The notes under the pieces: generated by a model | What the model was told of the DNA's origin: nothing | Databases searched by the model: none | The model's input: only the letters and a program-made list of their open reading frames with translations | Part shown: in pieces, positions 7,275 to 14,088 of the stretch | How positions within the stretch are numbered: the first letter of the stretch is position 1 | How the letters are laid out: every line of letters begins with the position of its first letter | DNA from: JAWLEV01 sp046538105 | GTDB taxonomy: Bacteria; Chloroflexota; Anaerolineae; UBA1429 | Direction of reading: 5' to 3' | Assembly: GCA_046538105.1 (NCBI GenBank) | Contig: JBKHJO010000045.1 | Location: 1-19,651 of the forward strand | Length of the DNA: 19,651 bases | Position numbers and translations under genes: made by a program

Positions 7275-7405
7275 ATAGCCCCTGAAGAAAAGTATGATGT
7301 CGCATATTGCCAAACATTCCTCTTTGGGTACGGGAGATTAGGGGGTGAGGAGCAGCCGATGGCTACTCGTTCAAAGGGTTAGACGTGCCCTGCTGTACCC
7401 CAGGT

Positions 7406-8215
7406 TCAGGGACCTTTCACCCGAATGTATTCCTCTACGTCCACGTTGTACCGAACGTCCTCCACAGTGAACACGGCCCAGGGGGTGCCCTCATCGAACC
7501 AGGTGACGGCGCCAACTGTGGGGATGGTGTGTCCATCGATGGTATCCCATCTCAAGGCCTCGTTGATCCATAACGTCTTCCCCTCACTGTCGGTGCCCTT
7601 GAAACGCATAGATTCCAGGAAGCGCAGCATGCCCGTCTGCGGATCGAAACGCGCGACAAAGTGTTGCACTCCCTCCCCAAAAGGGACAAAGAGCAGCGCC
7701 GTCTCCCCATCTACGGATTCCCAGCGCACCCGTGGATCGGTGACGAATATGGAGGGAAACCACATCGCTTCCCCCCACAGGGCCAGGTTAGCTCCCTGAT
7801 CCACCTCTGGCCCCTCTTCCACGCCAAAGGGGAGTTCCAGGCGCCCCTTGCCGTCCAGATAATGTTCGTCGACCCGCATCAGCGGCAGGCCAAAGATGGC
7901 CGTCTCGATATAGTGTCGATAACTCTGGCCAGGGTCGTGGACGAAGCGAAAACGCGCCGGGACGGTAATGCCCATGACGCGCATCCGGGCTCGCCCGGTA
8001 AGCACCGCCGACTCGATCACCGGCACGTCCTCGCCGTAGAGTTGGCGGTAGAAACGCTCCACTGGAGCGGGCAGATCATCGGGCAGCGGTAAAAACTCGG
8101 TCACCGAGGCCTCCTGAGAAAAAGGGGGAAAGGGCTGAGGCTTTATCTGCAAGCCCAACCAACCCAGCAAAAGCAGACCGATGATAATGCCCACGAGTAC
8201 AAGCAGGATTTTCAA
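7406..8215 (-). CDS. DUF6544-like single-pass membrane protein
   Basis: A 269-residue protein if started at TTG 8215, which has a strong AGGAGG nine nt upstream; the upstream in-frame ATG at 8239 has no ribosome site and its codons contain that AGGAGG. The product begins MKILLVLVGIIIGLLLLGW, one membrane anchor. A conserved soluble domain follows with PAPVERFYRQLYG, GRARMRVMGITVPARF, HYIETAIFGLPLM, EHYLDGKGRLELPFG, FVTDPRVRWE and a terminal YNVDVEEYIRVKGP. I recognise this pattern from an uncharacterised family, which I believe is DUF6544; no catalytic motif or function is known to me. Its last 179 coding bases are duplicated at 2433-2611. Confidence 0.75.
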   Translation of the reverse strand: MKILLVLVGIIIGLLLLGWLGLQIKPQPFPPFSQEASVTEFLPLPDDLPAPVERFYRQLYGEDVPVIESAVLTGRARMRVMGITVPARFRFVHDPGQSYRHYIETAIFGLPLMRVDEHYLDGKGRLELPFGVEEGPEVDQGANLALWGEAMWFPSIFVTDPRVRWESVDGETALLFVPFGEGVQHFVARFDPQTGMLRFLESMRFKGTDSEGKTLWINEALRWDTIDGHTIPTVGAVTWFDEGTPWAVFTVEDVRYNVDVEEYIRVKGP

Positions 8216-8224
8216 GGAATTTTT

Positions 8225-8230
8225 CCTCCT
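8225..8230 (-). promoter_or_regulatory. Ribosome-binding site that decides a TTG start
   Basis: AGGAGG on the minus strand is nine nt upstream of TTG 8215-8213. It lies downstream of the alternative ATG at 8239, so it can only serve the TTG. Confidence 0.65.
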
Positions 8231-8297
8231 TTTCGGCATACGGACAAAAGCGCACGCGATAAGACAGCCAAATCTGGTAACTCGTCGCCAGCAGAGC

Positions 8298-8900
8298 CTA
8301 CAAGGACACAATCATATAGGCTTTGTAAGGGTTCGCCGCGATCAGGAGCCCCACAGCCAACGCAAACCCGAGCCAGTTCACCTGCGCCGAGAAATCTGGC
8401 CTGGGTTCGATGGGTTCCGAATCAGGTGGTATCAGTCGCTTGAAGCGATTCGCAGAGATACCATAGGTTGCCGTCGCCATCAGCGTATACGCCATAATCT
8501 CATACGGGCCAGAGCGTCCGAGCACGGCAAAAGAAGGGGACATGGGCTCGGAAAGGGGGATAGAAAAAGAGTTTGTTCCCAGCGTCACCGCATAGTTCAG
8601 CGCCCAGATGAGTGGTGGCAAATAGCCCAGAGGATAACCGCCAACGAGCAAAAGACGATTGGCATAGAGCACAATCCCCATCGGCAGCAAGTTGATAGCG
8701 ACGATACGCAAGAACTCGAGGGTGAAACTGCTTGCGGCCCCTTCTCCGGCCAACGTCGCCACGCCGCTGCGACCACGCAGTACGCCCTCTGGCAAAAGAT
8801 AGTAGGCCACTGTCCAGACCAGAACAAACAGCACCGCCCCCAGCCCAAGTAGCGACAGGAAGCGAATATACCATACTTTGTGGCAGAGCAGTCTTTTCAC
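8298..8900 (-). CDS. Multipass membrane protein of unknown function
   Basis: A 200-residue protein with a GTG start at 8900; AAGGGA lies about seven nt upstream. About five hydrophobic segments are visible: about 12-37, 64-85, 88-108, 130-150 and 175-195. The stretch RSGPYEIMAYTLMATATYGIS and the small-residue helices recall SpoIIM-type membrane proteins (stage II sporulation M superfamily), but the resemblance is weak and the assignment is a guess. It is followed by the DUF6544-like gene 82 bp downstream and preceded by another membrane protein gene 95 bp upstream. Confidence 0.6.
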   Translation of the reverse strand: MKRLLCHKVWYIRFLSLLGLGAVLFVLVWTVAYYLLPEGVLRGRSGVATLAGEGAASSFTLEFLRIVAINLLPMGIVLYANRLLLVGGYPLGYLPPLIWALNYAVTLGTNSFSIPLSEPMSPSFAVLGRSGPYEIMAYTLMATATYGISANRFKRLIPPDSEPIEPRPDFSAQVNWLGFALAVGLLIAANPYKAYMIVSL

Positions 8901-8995
8901 ATTTACATCCCTTCAGTACGTTCTTACACTTTTTGACACGCACGTTCAGGTAAAGATCAGCGTGGACCTTCACCGTGCATGGCGCGCAATCATCT

Positions 8996-9454
8996 CTAGA
9001 ACAGAAGCCAGGCGGCGAACAACCCGAACAGGAGGCTGTATATGATGATCTCGAACTGAAGTTTCCAAAAGGCTTCCCTGCTCAGATAACGATCCTTCAA
9101 ATATACGAACCCCTCGATGTTATGGGGAAACGGAACTGCAGACGCAAAATCAGTGTACACAAACATCAAGCCAGCCATAAATGCGCATCGCAGGCCAAAG
9201 GACAGTTCGCCCAGTGACTCTAAAACCGGATAGAGCACGATCGACAACAGCAATCCTCGCAGCAATTGTCCCAGAACGAACCACTTTTGTGTGCGTCCGC
9301 TTTGGCCCGGGTCCGACATATCGTTGACAAAGTCAAGCAAGCGATTTTCGCCATGATACAAATCCTCACTGACCTTGAGGGCAAGCATCCCAGCAATCAC
9401 ATACGCCCCTGTATGCACAAGAGTAAACAAAAGACTGAACCACACATATCGCAT
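8996..9454 (-). CDS. Four-helix membrane protein of unknown function
   Basis: A 152-residue protein. ATG at 9454 is preceded by AAAGGGGG eight nt upstream. Hydrophobic segments lie at about 4-26, 64-80, 84-102 and 133-151, with polar loops such as KVSEDLYHGENRLLDFVNDM between them. I recognise no family. It begins 17 bp after the stop of the 51-residue small protein gene, so the two are probably translated from one message. Confidence 0.65.
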   Translation of the reverse strand: MRYVWFSLLFTLVHTGAYVIAGMLALKVSEDLYHGENRLLDFVNDMSDPGQSGRTQKWFVLGQLLRGLLLSIVLYPVLESLGELSFGLRCAFMAGLMFVYTDFASAVPFPHNIEGFVYLKDRYLSREAFWKLQFEIIIYSLLFGLFAAWLLF

Positions 9455-9471
9455 CTTCTGAGCCCCCTTTC

Positions 9472-9627
9472 TTACTCTTTCATTCCATCAATTCCCGCAC
9501 CCAGCACAAGCCCCACCCCGACCAAGCCAAACCACCAGTTTTGCCCGGTCAACAAGAACATCAGAATTCCCACTGCGCCACCAAAGACGATACCCAACGC
9601 TGTATAACTTACCGAGTCTTTCACCAT
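9472..9627 (-). CDS. 51-residue two-helix membrane protein
   Basis: A short reading frame, MVKDSVSYTALGIVFGGAVG onwards, ending GAGIDGMKE. Two hydrophobic, glycine-rich segments (about 9-27 and 31-46) flank TGQNWW and could pair in the membrane. AAGGAG precedes the ATG at 9627 by only three nt but is six nt from the adjacent GTG at 9624, so the true start may be GTG. It lies tightly upstream of the 8996-9454 membrane protein gene, which suggests coexpression. I do not recognise the family. Confidence 0.65.
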   Translation of the reverse strand: MVKDSVSYTALGIVFGGAVGILMFLLTGQNWWFGLVGVGLVLGAGIDGMKE

Positions 9628-9720
9628 GTACTCCTTTATCTTATGAGATCATAAATAGTCTTGATGGGTACTACGACCTCCAGTCCCGGCGATAGGTACG
9701 TGGGAGAAGCAAATCGCTGC

Positions 9721-9765
9721 TCAGTCCAGCTGGGCACCACAGTGCTCACAGAATCGGTCGTCCCC
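9721..9765 (-). pseudogene. 45-bp copy of the 3' end of the zinc-ribbon gene at 12821
   Basis: Positions 9721-9765 equal 12821-12865 base for base. They encode DDRFCEHCGAQLD and the TGA stop. Upstream in the same frame only one further Cys occurs (KCRSKASVLV), so the first CxxC knuckle is lost. No start codon with a ribosome site is seen and the frame runs into the 3' end of the 9821-10777 gene. It is best read as a truncated duplicate. Confidence 0.6.
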
Positions 9766-9820
9766 CCTGACAAGTACGGAAGCCTTGCTGCGACATTTGG
9801 ATAGATCCAGCGCGTCTCCA

Positions 9821-10777
9821 TCACGATCGGAGATTGTCGGATATTCCAAACAGATCCGCCAAAGAGTGATGTGGACGCTGCAACAGCCAGAACATCATCA
9901 CCCCAAAGATAAATGTGGAACTGGCGGTCTCGATGAAGTGAACTGTGCGGACGGCGGCCGGCATATAAGGGTTGGGCACAATGTGCGGGATGTTCATCGG
10001 CAGGCTGAGCAGCAGCCCGGTCAGCAACGCGCCCAACCAAGGCTTATGACGCAGCATGCTGATGACCGGCAGGGCGAACGCCGTCCAGAGCAAGGCCCGC
10101 AGCGCCTGAAAGGGAATCAGGGTCGGCGTCTGCGTAGCGACGTGCCTCATCTGGGCCAGGAAACTGCCCGGATCGGCGCCCTGGTAGAAGGCCGTCACCG
10201 CCGGATTCCTCCAGGCCACGTAGTATCCGAAGCCGAAGTAGAGCAGCTCGTACATCACGATGACCGCGCCCAGCTTCCAAGGCCATTGGGAGCCCTTGAG
10301 GCCCGGCGTGAGCTTGATGGGCTCTTCCGAGTCACGCTTCGCCTTCCCGAAAAGGAGGGCAGCCAGGGGCACCCCAATGATCGCCTGCGCCGCGCCGATG
10401 TAGAACTGGCTGAGGATGAAATCCAGCGGCATGGTCAGGGCCGGGATGCTACCGGCGCCCCAGCGCTCGCCGAGAGGCGTCAGGAAGACGATGGCCTCGA
10501 TCTGCCCGATCAGCGTCTGGACGCCGTAGAAGGCGAAGGTCAGGCCCAGGATCAGGGGCCATCCGCGCCAGCGGGATTGGGTGGTGACGAGGCCGAGAAT
10601 CAGCGCATCGATGACAGTGATGACGAAGAGGAGCAAGATCGTATTCGCTCCTTCTTCCGGTGCGCTTTCCATTGATTCCGCCGGCAGCGCGAGCGTGCTG
10701 ACGACGATCATAACGATTAGCATTACGATGGCGACGACAACGGTCTTCAGTGCGAAACTGACGATGTTTCTGGTCAC
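9821..10777 (-). CDS. Eight-helix membrane protein of unknown function
   Basis: A 318-residue protein with a GTG start at 10777; GAGGAG lies eight nt upstream. Hydrophobic segments are visible at about 5-30, 45-65, 72-95, 122-145, 168-188, 222-242, 248-266 and 285-305. Loops carry SMESAPEEGAN, FGKAKRDSEEPIKLTPG and YYVAWRNPAVTAFYQGADPG. I recognise no catalytic motif or named family. It starts 17 bp after the stop of the 10795-11607 gene and is probably in the same operon. A decayed paralogue lies at 2209-2311, so this family has had more than one copy here. Confidence 0.75.
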   Translation of the reverse strand: MTRNIVSFALKTVVVAIVMLIVMIVVSTLALPAESMESAPEEGANTILLLFVITVIDALILGLVTTQSRWRGWPLILGLTFAFYGVQTLIGQIEAIVFLTPLGERWGAGSIPALTMPLDFILSQFYIGAAQAIIGVPLAALLFGKAKRDSEEPIKLTPGLKGSQWPWKLGAVIVMYELLYFGFGYYVAWRNPAVTAFYQGADPGSFLAQMRHVATQTPTLIPFQALRALLWTAFALPVISMLRHKPWLGALLTGLLLSLPMNIPHIVPNPYMPAAVRTVHFIETASSTFIFGVMMFWLLQRPHHSLADLFGISDNLRS

Positions 10778-10794
10778 ATTATTCTCTCCTCACT

Positions 10795-11607
10795 TTACTT
10801 TGTTGATTCCATATTTCCAAGCAAGAACACACTGGCGATCAGTCCGGCTACACCGATGGGCGCCCACAGGCCCACCTGCGTCAGGTCATCCGAGCCCCCG
10901 GCCCGCACCGCCGAGATGGTGACAGCGGTCAAGGCCAGCATATAGACTGCGCCCTTGACGTTGACGATGGTTGCCAGGACGTAGCCCCAGGGCCGGCGCT
11001 GCCACAGCCAAACCGCCCCCAGGATGAACCAGGGCACTACCATCGAGAGATCGAGGGCAAAGACCACGCTGGTCGATTTTTCCGTCAGCGTCACGATCTC
11101 CGGAAGCTGGCCCGTGGTGATGAAGGCCAACGATTGAGAGACGTACACCGCGGTCAGACCCAGGGCCACGAACATCATATACCCCGCGATCCATTTGACC
11201 GGCGTGCGGGCGCGGAATCGCCGCTCGATCCGCTCACCGTCCAGCCCTATCAGCCCGAAGATGAGGGTGAAGATCGAGAGGGTGAACAGCGTGACGTAGA
11301 TCAGAAAGAAGCTGTTGAACGCGCTGCCGAAGAGGTAGTAGGAGAAGTTGTACAGCGTGTAGGCCAACATCCCCAGCCAGACCAGACGCGCACGCTGCGA
11401 GCCGCGCATCGAGAGCACCAGCGATACGATCAGGATGGGAAGCGCCACAAACAACGTCACGAGATCGTTGCCAAACCATCCCGCGGTGATGAGCGCGTTA
11501 TCGCGATACAGACCTTCGATGAGAAGCCCGCCGGCCGAGGCGATCAGGGCCAGGACGGCGATAACAGCCGACAGCACGTAGGCGGATTTCAGGTTAGTGT
11601 TCGACAT
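10795..11607 (-). CDS. Seven-helix membrane protein of unknown function
   Basis: A 270-residue protein. ATG at 11607 has AAGGA seven nt upstream. About seven hydrophobic segments are visible, for example about 9-30, 43-66, 75-93, 100-122, 137-160, 185-205 and 210-265. Features include GWFGNDLVTL, YNFSYYLFGSAFNSFFL, FGLIGLDGERIERRF and LDLSMVVPWFILGAVWLWQRRPWGY. The pattern is that of a widespread bacterial hypothetical membrane protein; no function is known to me. It appears to head the operon that continues with the 9821-10777 gene, from the promoter at 11658-11686. Confidence 0.75.
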   Translation of the reverse strand: MSNTNLKSAYVLSAVIAVLALIASAGGLLIEGLYRDNALITAGWFGNDLVTLFVALPILIVSLVLSMRGSQRARLVWLGMLAYTLYNFSYYLFGSAFNSFFLIYVTLFTLSIFTLIFGLIGLDGERIERRFRARTPVKWIAGYMMFVALGLTAVYVSQSLAFITTGQLPEIVTLTEKSTSVVFALDLSMVVPWFILGAVWLWQRRPWGYVLATIVNVKGAVYMLALTAVTISAVRAGGSDDLTQVGLWAPIGVAGLIASVFLLGNMESTK

Positions 11608-11657
11608 ATTCTAATCCTTGGATGGATGTTTACGACAAAACACCCTCAACGATGGAT

Positions 11658-11686
11658 AGTATACCATGCAGAACTCCTCGGCGTAA
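11658..11686 (-). promoter_or_regulatory. Candidate promoter for the 11607 membrane-protein operon
   Basis: On the minus strand TATACT (11658-11663) is a good -10. TTACGC (11681-11686) is a weak -35 at 17 bp spacing. A GGTCAG half-site (11688-11693) adjoins the -35, and more motif copies lie further upstream. Confidence 0.45.
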
Positions 11687-11687
11687 C

Positions 11688-11786
11688 GGTCAGCCGGGGA
11701 GGATCGCACCCCATCAGGTGGATGGTTTTTACCCGGTCGGGTGACCAGGGCCAATCCGGGATGATTCTTCATCCGGTCAGGTTGGG
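11688..11786. promoter_or_regulatory. Cluster of TCAGGTG-type operator candidates
   Basis: Four copies of one motif lie in 100 bp: GGTCAG (11688-11693), CCATCAGGTGGATGG (11711-11725, with perfect 5-bp arms), CCGGTCGGGTGACCAGG (about 11733-11749) and GGTCAGGTTGGG (11775-11786). They precede the promoter of the 11607 gene. The copy at 11711 is centred about 31 bp upstream of the -35, as in the M1 peptidase promoter. Confidence 0.45.
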
Positions 11787-11797
11787 TTCCAGAAAGC

Positions 11798-12295
11798 TTA
11801 CAGCGAGGAGCAGACGTCGGCGGCCCAGGCACGGATGATGTCCCAGTCGCGCCAATCGCCGTCCTTCGCCTTCATCACCTTCAAAATCAGTCGCAGTGGA
11901 AAAGAGAGTTTGCTGCTGTCTATGGCCCCGGCGAACAACCCTTCTTCCACCGGCTCGACCAGCTCGCGCAGCGGATCCAGATAGGCAGCTACCGTCTGGC
12001 GGTTCTCCTCCGTATCCTCCTGCAGCGTGGCGCAGACGACAAAATAGGCCACCGGCATCTGACGGAGTGCTTCCTGATTCGCCTTCACGAACTCGACGGC
12101 CTCTGGCATCAAATTGCCGGCGCGGATCGCGCTTCCCAGAACTACTGCCCGGCAGGACGCGAGATCGTCTACGTCCTTCACGTTGCGCACGTCGACCGTG
12201 GCGCCATTTTGCTCCAATACTTTCCCTATGGCCTCGGCCACTTTCCCGGTGGTCCCCGTTCGGGTGGCGTAGGCCACCAGCATCTTTTTGTTCAT
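11798..12295 (-). CDS. Flavodoxin-domain protein (HemG-like)
   Basis: A 165-residue protein. ATG at 12295 is chosen because GGAGG sits seven nt upstream; the TTG at 12301 is too close to it. The FMN phosphate loop is TRTGTTG at 11-17, following the strand MLVAYA. Other flavodoxin landmarks are AVVLGSAIRAGNLMPEAVEF and AYFVVCATLQEDTEENRQ. The C-terminus with LRLILKVMKAKDGDWRDWDI resembles the menaquinone-dependent protoporphyrinogen oxidase (HemG) / flavodoxin_5 group. It is probably a cytoplasmic FMN redox protein; a role in haem synthesis is possible but there are no haem genes nearby. It begins 37 bp after the read-through tail of the HExxH protein gene. Confidence 0.85.
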   Translation of the reverse strand: MNKKMLVAYATRTGTTGKVAEAIGKVLEQNGATVDVRNVKDVDDLASCRAVVLGSAIRAGNLMPEAVEFVKANQEALRQMPVAYFVVCATLQEDTEENRQTVAAYLDPLRELVEPVEEGLFAGAIDSSKLSFPLRLILKVMKAKDGDWRDWDIIRAWAADVCSSL

Positions 12296-12332
12296 CTTCA
12301 AACCTCCGATCAGGATAAGGAATCCACCATTA

Positions 12333-12458
12333 TCATCCAGCCGACGCCTCGGTCGCGCGCCCGAGGTATACCTCTGGCTCCGCCGAGGCCTCCCGCCGCC
12401 AGCGGACCAACAGAATCACGTTGAACAATAAAACGACCAACGCCATCGATCGCACCGG
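12333..12458 (-). pseudogene. In-frame tail beyond the TGA of the HExxH membrane protein
   Basis: Directly after the TGA at 12459-12461 the same frame stays open for 41 codons to a TGA at 12333. It reads PVRS and then MALVVLLFNVILLVRWRREA, a membrane helix with a basic end, and a polar tail. It looks like the missing last helix of the upstream protein. An ATG at 12446 could also start a separate 37-residue protein, but no ribosome site is evident. Confidence 0.4.
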
Positions 12459-12761
12459 TCATGGCGACCAGCGGGAGAGCCAACGCATGCGCGTGGCATA
12501 AAGCACCCAACCCACCAACGTCGTCACGACTGCGGGCGCCCAGGCGATGATCAACCAGTAAGGTGCATCGCGTTCGCTCACCGGCGTGGCGTAAACCATG
12601 CGACTCGTCAACCGGCCGTGGGTCAGAAAGTGAAACGCCTCTACTGGCTCTTTGAAAAGTACCGCCATCACATAGTGTATCGTCTCGTGAAGCGTATGAT
12701 GTACCAGGTAGGCCAACAGGGCAGGAACGAGGAATCGCAGACGCTTCCCAATATCGATCAT
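12459..12761 (-). CDS. Small HExxH membrane protein (M50/DUF3267-like), probably truncated
   Basis: A 100-residue protein. ATG at 12761 has AGAGGA about 11 nt upstream, a weak match in spacing. Near the N-terminus a membrane helix contains HETIH at 25-29, the HExxH zinc signature seen in site-2-protease-like (M50/DUF3267) membrane proteins. A second helix is at about 68-88 with IIAWAPAVVTTLVGW. The usual downstream zinc-ligand motif (an Asp in a later helix) is not visible, so activity is uncertain. The protein ends at a TGA that is followed, in frame, by a coherent further helix, which suggests a recent nonsense mutation. Role unknown. Confidence 0.55.
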   Translation of the reverse strand: MIDIGKRLRFLVPALLAYLVHHTLHETIHYVMAVLFKEPVEAFHFLTHGRLTSRMVYATPVSERDAPYWLIIAWAPAVVTTLVGWVLYATRMRWLSRWSP

Positions 12762-12820
12762 CAGTTCATCAATCCTCTAAAGTCATCACAGAACCGCCGA
12801 CGGGAAAAGACGAGTATCCT

Positions 12821-13132
12821 TCAGTCCAGCTGGGCACCACAGTGCTCACAGAATCGGTCGTCCCCTTCAACGGGCCGGCCACATTGAGGGCAGAAACCGC
12901 CCCCCTCATCGTCCATCTCGATCTCATAGAGTGGGACCCCCTCACGGCTAAAGGCGTTGTAAAAGGATATCCCCGCGCCTAGCAGACCTATGGTGACCCA
13001 TAAAATGATGAACGGCGTGGGCACGAACCCCATACCGCCCGTGCTCGATAGCATGAGCAGGCCGACGATCATCACCATCAAGGCGGCAATGCCGCCAAAG
13101 AGCGAACGTGTTCTGCCAGGTCGAATTCTCAT
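12821..13132 (-). CDS. Two-helix membrane protein with C-terminal zinc ribbon
   Basis: A 103-residue protein. The ATG at 13132 overlaps the TGA of the CPBP gene (ATGA), with AGGAGG ten nt upstream, so translation is probably coupled. The first helix is at about 11-30 and the second at about 40-58. The cytoplasmic tail ends in CPQC-(10)-CEHC (Cys81, 84, 95, 98), a zinc ribbon of the type found on many small bacterial membrane proteins, then GAQLD. Such ribbons may mediate protein contacts. As the last gene of the ABC/CPBP operon it is a plausible accessory subunit. Its final 45 bp are duplicated at 9721-9765. Confidence 0.8.
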   Translation of the reverse strand: MRIRPGRTRSLFGGIAALMVMIVGLLMLSSTGGMGFVPTPFIILWVTIGLLGAGISFYNAFSREGVPLYEIEMDDEGGGFCPQCGRPVEGDDRFCEHCGAQLD

Positions 13133-14073
13133 CGTTCCATCACCTCCTGGGTGACATCCGTGTGCCAACATGAGGGAAAGAGCAAAAGTAAGAGGGCCAC
13201 CACTGTGAAGCCAATCCCACCGATCAAGCCCACGGGCAACGGTCCCAACAGGGGATTGGGCTCGCCCCGCACAAAGATCGTGCCCAAATTCGCCATACCG
13301 TTGACGGCCGCATGGCCGATGACGGCGGGCCAGACGCTCTGGGCCCGCCACGTCAGCCATCCCAGAAAGGTACCCACCACAAAGGTGAACCAGACCATGG
13401 CCAGGGGACCGAGCAACGGCGCGCCGGGATAAAGGAGTCCATAGTTATGTCCCATCAGGATGACGGGCCAGTGCCAGACGCCCCAGATCAAGCCCATGAG
13501 CACCATGCCCCTGCGCGGGCCCAGGGGCTTCAACTTTGGCTGCAGGTAGGCCCGCCAGCCAAACTCCTCACCAAAGGTGGCGATGCCGTTGATAAAGGGA
13601 GAGAGCAGCGCGCCCTGGATAATCTGGAGGATCACCACACTCCAGAGACCGATACCTTCCATCTCCGCGCCGGCGGGGGTGCCCGCCAACATCTCTTGTA
13701 ACATGGTCAGATCGGCATCATAGTAACGCGGAAAGAGCAGGAAGAAGGCAGCCGCCCCCACGATAGTGAGCACCGTCGGGAGAATCCAGGCTATTAGGAG
13801 ATAAGGCCAACTCTTTTTGGACCTGACCCGCAAGCGGGTGTTCTGCCAGCCCTCCCCCGTGAGCAAGCGGGTCAGGACGTGGGCCAGCGTCGGGGACCAC
13901 ATCACCGGCCCGGCAAGCAGGACAAGGGCCAGGCTGATATTCGCCTCCGGGATGAGCATGGGACTGTCCTGTAAACCACCGGTCAGGTAGATGATCAGCG
14001 AGGTGATCCAGGCCAGGCCAAAGGAAAAAGCCAGGTATATATAGATTCGCCTGGTATCGAGTCTATCGTTCAT
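13129..14073 (-). CDS. CPBP-family intramembrane protease (Abi/CAAX type)
   Basis: A 314-residue multipass protein. ATG at 14073 has GGAG eight nt upstream; a GTG at 14082 is less likely. The active-site motifs of the CPBP (PF02517, type II CAAX protease) family are all present: GEEFGWR with Glu169, Glu170 and Arg174, VWHW with His201, and GHAAVN with His254 and Asn258. About eight hydrophobic segments are visible. Relatives cleave prenylated or other membrane substrates in eukaryotes, and in bacteria are often linked to bacteriocin or peptide export and self-immunity. It lies 15 bp after the second ABC permease and overlaps the zinc-ribbon gene, so it probably acts together with the exporter. 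Confidence 0.9.
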   Translation of the reverse strand: MNDRLDTRRIYIYLAFSFGLAWITSLIIYLTGGLQDSPMLIPEANISLALVLLAGPVMWSPTLAHVLTRLLTGEGWQNTRLRVRSKKSWPYLLIAWILPTVLTIVGAAAFFLLFPRYYDADLTMLQEMLAGTPAGAEMEGIGLWSVVILQIIQGALLSPFINGIATFGEEFGWRAYLQPKLKPLGPRRGMVLMGLIWGVWHWPVILMGHNYGLLYPGAPLLGPLAMVWFTFVVGTFLGWLTWRAQSVWPAVIGHAAVNGMANLGTIFVRGEPNPLLGPLPVGLIGGIGFTVVALLLLLFPSCWHTDVTQEVMER

Positions 14074-14088
14074 CCCTTTCACTCCAGG

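Noticed and set aside
7033..7317. A 94-codon minus-strand frame over the CPBP remnant
   Set aside because: Its second half is the CPBP tail in the wrong frame. The first half resembles nothing I know and has no ribosome site.
9636..10040. A minus-strand frame of 134 codons over the end of the 9821 gene
   Set aside because: Most of it overlaps the well-supported membrane protein in another frame. The zinc-ribbon remnant within it is read in yet another frame.
12310..12510. A 66-codon minus-strand frame at the end of the HExxH gene
   Set aside because: Glycine- and arginine-rich with no structure. The frame that continues the HExxH protein gives a far more natural membrane helix.
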